Assembly: GCF_027186265.1 (NCBI RefSeq)
Contig: NZ_CP114176.1
Coordinates: 2,728,001-2,792,000, forward strand
Direction: 5' to 3'
DNA from: Lentibacillus daqui
Lineage (GTDB): Bacteria > Bacillota > Bacilli > Bacillales > Amphibacillaceae
Length of the DNA: 64,000 nt
A program made the position numbers and the translations under genes. Below are positions 61,217 to 64,000 of the stretch, one piece after another (the first letter of the stretch is position 1; every line of letters starts with the position of its first letter). The notes below the pieces were generated by a model. That model was given only the letters and a program-made list of their open reading frames with translations, was not told the origin of the DNA and ran no database searches.

Positions 61217-61627
61217 ACCATGTTACTCCTTTTCAAAAACTGTAACACGTAAATTAAACCCTTCCCTGAAGGAAGAGCCGAACTTTTTTCCCGTGCCTTG
61301 GTTGTTAATAAAAAAATAAAGATCAATTACAGTATGCGTAAAATGTGTAAAAACATGATTATACATATCAGATTGAAGAGCTGTTCCTTATTTCACCAAT
61401 TTAATCCACACCTGATTGTACTACATTTCAATCCAAAAAGTCACTATTTTTTTTTATAAAAACAACAAATAGGCTCCTGCCACCAAAAAAAGACCATCCA
61501 AGCTCGCTACGGAACGCTTGGACAGTCATATGTCCCATGATGAATCTTGATTAATTTTACTTTAAAAGGGTGTTTGGATAACCCTGAAAAGGATGGTACC
61601 TTTTCAGCTAATTTCAACTGAACGTAT

Positions 61628-61775
61628 TTAAACATCGGTTCCTAATATTAAGCCACCATCTATAACAATTTCAGCACCGTTGCAATAAGAACTTTCATCA
61701 GATGCGAGAAAGGCTATTACCCGTGTAATATCATCTGGTTTTCCAATTCTGCCTAATGGGATCGAGTTACCCCAA
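61628..61775 (-). pseudogene. C-terminal fragment of a short-chain dehydrogenase
   Basis: The minus strand reads NSIPLGRIGKPDDITRVIAF and then LASDESSYCNGAEIVIDGG, ending at 61628. P-x-GR-x-G-x-P-x-DI and the G-x-x-IVIDGG end are classic SDR C-terminal features. The Rossmann half and catalytic Tyr-Lys are absent. Confidence 0.75.
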
Positions 61776-61841
61776 TTTAATTACCGTTTAGCCATAAAAG
61801 CGGCGAGGGACTTTGCCTGCCGCTTCATCTTCATCATTATC

Positions 61842-62618
61842 CTATAAAAGTCCAACAATCTTCAGACCATGAAAAACACCATTGTGATTGACATCTTTGG
61901 TTATATGCTTGGCTGCTTCTTTAACTGGAGGCTCAGCATTTCCCATCGCCACACTGTTCGGAATGAATTTTAGCATCTCTATATCGTTTAACCCATCCCC
62001 AAAAGCATATGCATGTTGCAGATCAATGCCAAGATGATGAATCAAATTTTTAATTCCATTTGCTTTCGAGCCACCATTTGGCAAAACATCTACCGAATAA
62101 CGATGCCAACGAATAAATTCAAACTGACGGAACTTTTCTCTATACTGTTGTTCGGCTTCCCCATCACAAAATAATAATGCTTGATAAATATCACGATTGC
62201 GATAATAATTAGGATCAAAAGTAACGGGTTGGTTGATTTTTAAAGAGGTGATCGCTTCTTCCAGGAATGGATGATGTTCCACACTTGAGCGCCAATCTTC
62301 ATGATCAAGGTAAACCAATGGATGCTTACTGTTAGTTGCTTCCTCGTTTAAATGACTTAAAGCTGTGAAATCCAGCTGATTTTTATAGATTACTTGATTG
62401 TTGTAGACGACATATTGCCCATTAAGACTGACATATGTTGTTATATTTAATGCTTCTCTTAAATCTTTAAAAGCAAATGGTGCGCGTCCGGTAGCAATTG
62501 CAACAATATGCCCGTCATCCTGTAATTGTTGAACCGCTTCTCGCGTAGAATCGGGCAACTCTTTTTCATCATCTAGCAATGTACTGTCTATATCAAAAAA
62601 AATAATGTTTCGAGTCAT
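61842..62618 (-). CDS. Cof-type HAD-IIB phosphatase
   Basis: 258 residues. The nucleophile motif is IIFFDIDSTLLDD, with Asp9 and Asp11. Motif II TGRAPFAF, then a C2 cap of about 100 residues, and motif IV FGDGLNDIEMLKFI. Hydrolyses phosphate esters of sugars or nucleotides in the cytoplasm. Follows the RpiR regulator in the same direction, 42 bases downstream, so it may act on a sugar phosphate from the same pathway. Confidence 0.85.
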   Translation of the reverse strand: MTRNIIFFDIDSTLLDDEKELPDSTREAVQQLQDDGHIVAIATGRAPFAFKDLREALNITTYVSLNGQYVVYNNQVIYKNQLDFTALSHLNEEATNSKHPLVYLDHEDWRSSVEHHPFLEEAITSLKINQPVTFDPNYYRNRDIYQALLFCDGEAEQQYREKFRQFEFIRWHRYSVDVLPNGGSKANGIKNLIHHLGIDLQHAYAFGDGLNDIEMLKFIPNSVAMGNAEPPVKEAAKHITKDVNHNGVFHGLKIVGLL

Positions 62619-62660
62619 CTTACTCTCCCCTATTCTCTCTCATATTTTAGTATTTGTCTT

Positions 62661-63545
62661 TTAAACATTATCGTGATTACCTTCCTGCATCACTTCATTG
62701 GAACTTTTTCGGTGATCATAATATTTGGAAATACGAATTTTATATTCCAGATTATTTCTATAATTCCTGGAAAATACACATCCGTAAAGAAGATCCAACA
62801 AAAACGAGATGGAATCATTCGAACTAAAGCTGCCTATTTTGGAGTACAATTTTTCTCGAGTAGTAATTCTGAAAATACAGTCCGCGTATGTTGTTAAGGT
62901 ATTATCTCCTATACTTGTTAAGGCAATGATAGGAGTCCCCTTCTTCCTTAACATCGGTAATAAACCAATAATACCAGAAGTCTCCCCAGTATAGGAAATA
63001 ACAATAGCACAAGTATTCGAATTGCAGCTGGCTGCCTCATACCCTTGATCTACTGTACAAAGATTGACCTTTTTGCCAATCCGAACCATCTGTGATTTAA
63101 AATCATGACAGATGTCCAGGTTGTTGTTCAACGAAAATATCTTGATTTCTTCTGCTTGATTCAAAAGATCTGTTGCCTTTTGTAATTCATCATTGTTTAT
63201 TAAGGATAACGTGTCACTAATGGTCATTTGATTCAATACAGCCATTTTGTTGGCAATGGTCATTACATTATCTTGTTCGCTAAAAGGATAATTTGCATCA
63301 ATATGATTAAAATGGCTGTTCAGATAGTCAATTTCTTCAAGAAAAATATTTCTCAGCTCGACCCATCCGTTGTATCCAAGTTTTTTGGCAACTCTTATTA
63401 ATGTAGAGGGATGCGTATACGTTTCTTTCGCGATCTGTTTTGCTGTTTTACCTTGAATATTTTCCCTCTGTTCAAACATATAACGAACGATTCCTTTTTC
63501 AGATGGAGAGAAAATATCTCCTTTCATTTTTTCCGTCAATAACAT
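62661..63545 (-). CDS. RpiR/MurR-family regulator
   Basis: About 294 residues. An N-terminal helix-turn-helix (SEKGIVRYMFEQRENIQGKT, then THPSTLIRVAKKLGYNGW) is followed by a SIS sugar-phosphate domain (VISYTGETSGIIGLLPMLRK). The ATG at 63545 is the likely start; two GTGs just upstream are alternatives. Divergent from the GH4 glycosidase gene, with a 31-base inverted repeat between them, so it very probably controls that gene in response to a sugar phosphate. Confidence 0.85.
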   Translation of the reverse strand: MLLTEKMKGDIFSPSEKGIVRYMFEQRENIQGKTAKQIAKETYTHPSTLIRVAKKLGYNGWVELRNIFLEEIDYLNSHFNHIDANYPFSEQDNVMTIANKMAVLNQMTISDTLSLINNDELQKATDLLNQAEEIKIFSLNNNLDICHDFKSQMVRIGKKVNLCTVDQGYEAASCNSNTCAIVISYTGETSGIIGLLPMLRKKGTPIIALTSIGDNTLTTYADCIFRITTREKLYSKIGSFSSNDSISFLLDLLYGCVFSRNYRNNLEYKIRISKYYDHRKSSNEVMQEGNHDNV

Positions 63546-63587
63546 ATCAATCACCACTTATACTATAACACGACCCGCCGTAAATAG

Positions 63588-63618
63588 CATTTACAAAAAT
63601 AATGGATTTTTGTAAATG
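63588..63618. promoter_or_regulatory. Operator candidate for the RpiR regulator
   Basis: CATTTACAAAAAT and ATTTTTGTAAATG form a perfect inverted repeat around a 5-base centre. It lies between the divergent genes, 43 bases from the regulator start and upstream of a TATAAT (63677) that could serve the GH4 gene. Confidence 0.65.
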
Positions 63619-63706
63619 GATTTGTAAACGGCAAAGGATTTGTTCGCTGTTCTCTTGTTTCCCATTCCGACCCTTTTATAATAGAAAGAAAGAGGAGGAA
63701 TGATGT

Positions 63707-64000
63707 ATGGCAAACGGTGTAAAAATTGTAACCATTGGTGGAGGAAGCAGCTATACTCCGGAATTGATGGAAGGATTTATTAACAGATATGAAGAACTTC
63801 CAATCAGAGAAATTTGGCTTGTTGATATAGAAGATGGCAAGGAAAAGCTGGACATTGTTGCCAAGATGGCGCAAAGAATGTGGGATGCTTCTCCTTATGA
63901 TGTGAAAGTTCATACAACATTGGATCGTCGCAAAGCATTAAAAGATGCTGACTTTGTAACCACTCAATTTAGAGTTGGTTTATTAAATGCCCGGGTAAAA
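63707..64000 (+). CDS. GH4-family 6-phospho-glycosidase (5' part)
   Basis: 98 codons to the window edge, with AGAGGAGG upstream of the ATG. The start MANGVKIVTIGGGSSYTPEL is the NAD-binding motif of GH4 enzymes, followed by IREIWLVDIEDGKEKLDIV. GH4 members use NAD and a metal to cleave 6-phospho-beta- or alpha-glucosides delivered by a PTS (LicH/CelF type). The opening favours a 6-phospho-beta-glucosidase, but the part seen does not settle the stereochemistry. Confidence 0.83.
   Translation, partial: MANGVKIVTIGGGSSYTPELMEGFINRYEELPIREIWLVDIEDGKEKLDIVAKMAQRMWDASPYDVKVHTTLDRRKALKDADFVTTQFRVGLLNARVK

Noticed and set aside
1..64000. rRNA, tRNA, riboswitches or prophage structural genes
   Set aside because: I looked for conserved tRNA arms, T-box and common riboswitch cores, and phage head or tail genes and found none I could support.

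Overview
The window comes from an A+T-rich, endospore-forming Gram-positive bacterium of the Bacillaceae, plausibly a halotolerant Virgibacillus/Oceanobacillus-like genus. The signs are AGGAGG-type ribosome sites, a GabR/gabTD locus, linearmycin-type resistance genes, LXG type VII effectors and a PutP transporter. The genus is inference. I see no rRNA, tRNA or CRISPR array.

Layout. 1-5190: a minus-strand amino-sugar-acid operon (amidohydrolase, DgaE-type ammonia lyase, DgaF-type aldolase, KDG kinase, GntR regulator, GntP permease) with a promoter, a palindromic operator and a cre-like site. 5347-8796: a cupin protein, remnants of bacteriocin-type immunity genes and a 14-TM drug exporter. 9165-14384: a two-component system plus ABC exporter like lnrJKLMN. 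14421-19800: a MITE-like element, a methyltransferase, then a sigma-54-controlled cluster (ureohydrolase, sodium symporter, formamidase, zinc ribbon) with its enhancer-binding protein (19781-21187) and a 40-bp perfect palindrome. 21388-23563: a DinB-like protein and PutP.

23773-32690 is a type VII secretion effector locus: two Lap-type helper genes, an LXG toxin now split in two with a TspA-like glycine-rich end, and a tandemly duplicated immunity array (DUF443/TsaI-like membrane proteins, DUF4176 proteins, a MepB cassette, dead copies). 33033-41612 holds a catabolic cluster (two APC permeases, YtcJ-like amidohydrolase, aldehyde dehydrogenase, YhcX) with two sigma-54 promoters that share upstream motifs. 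41904-53140 is a second, badly eroded type VII locus. It keeps a YwqH/YwqI pair, but the LXG toxin is gone; three orphan toxin C-termini, about nine immunity-like genes and three dead transposase genes remain.

53644-59296 is the GABA locus (gabR divergent from gabT-gabP-gabD). It is followed by an unannotated type I toxin-antitoxin pair (28-codon membrane peptide and antisense RNA, 59464-59790), a multidrug MFS exporter, an SDR remnant, a HAD phosphatase, and an RpiR regulator divergent from a GH4 6-phospho-glycosidase cut by the window edge.

Two cross-cutting patterns stand out. Four intergenic arrays with an exact 21-bp period (8944, 32841, 34920 and 53404) have different sequences; the two with the ATCAGCG core sit just upstream of a roughly 80-bp promoter region shared by the two type VII loci. 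Many accessory genes are broken by one-base shifts, often in homopolymers, so decay and sequencing error both have to be considered. No type VII core genes (essB, essC) are present.
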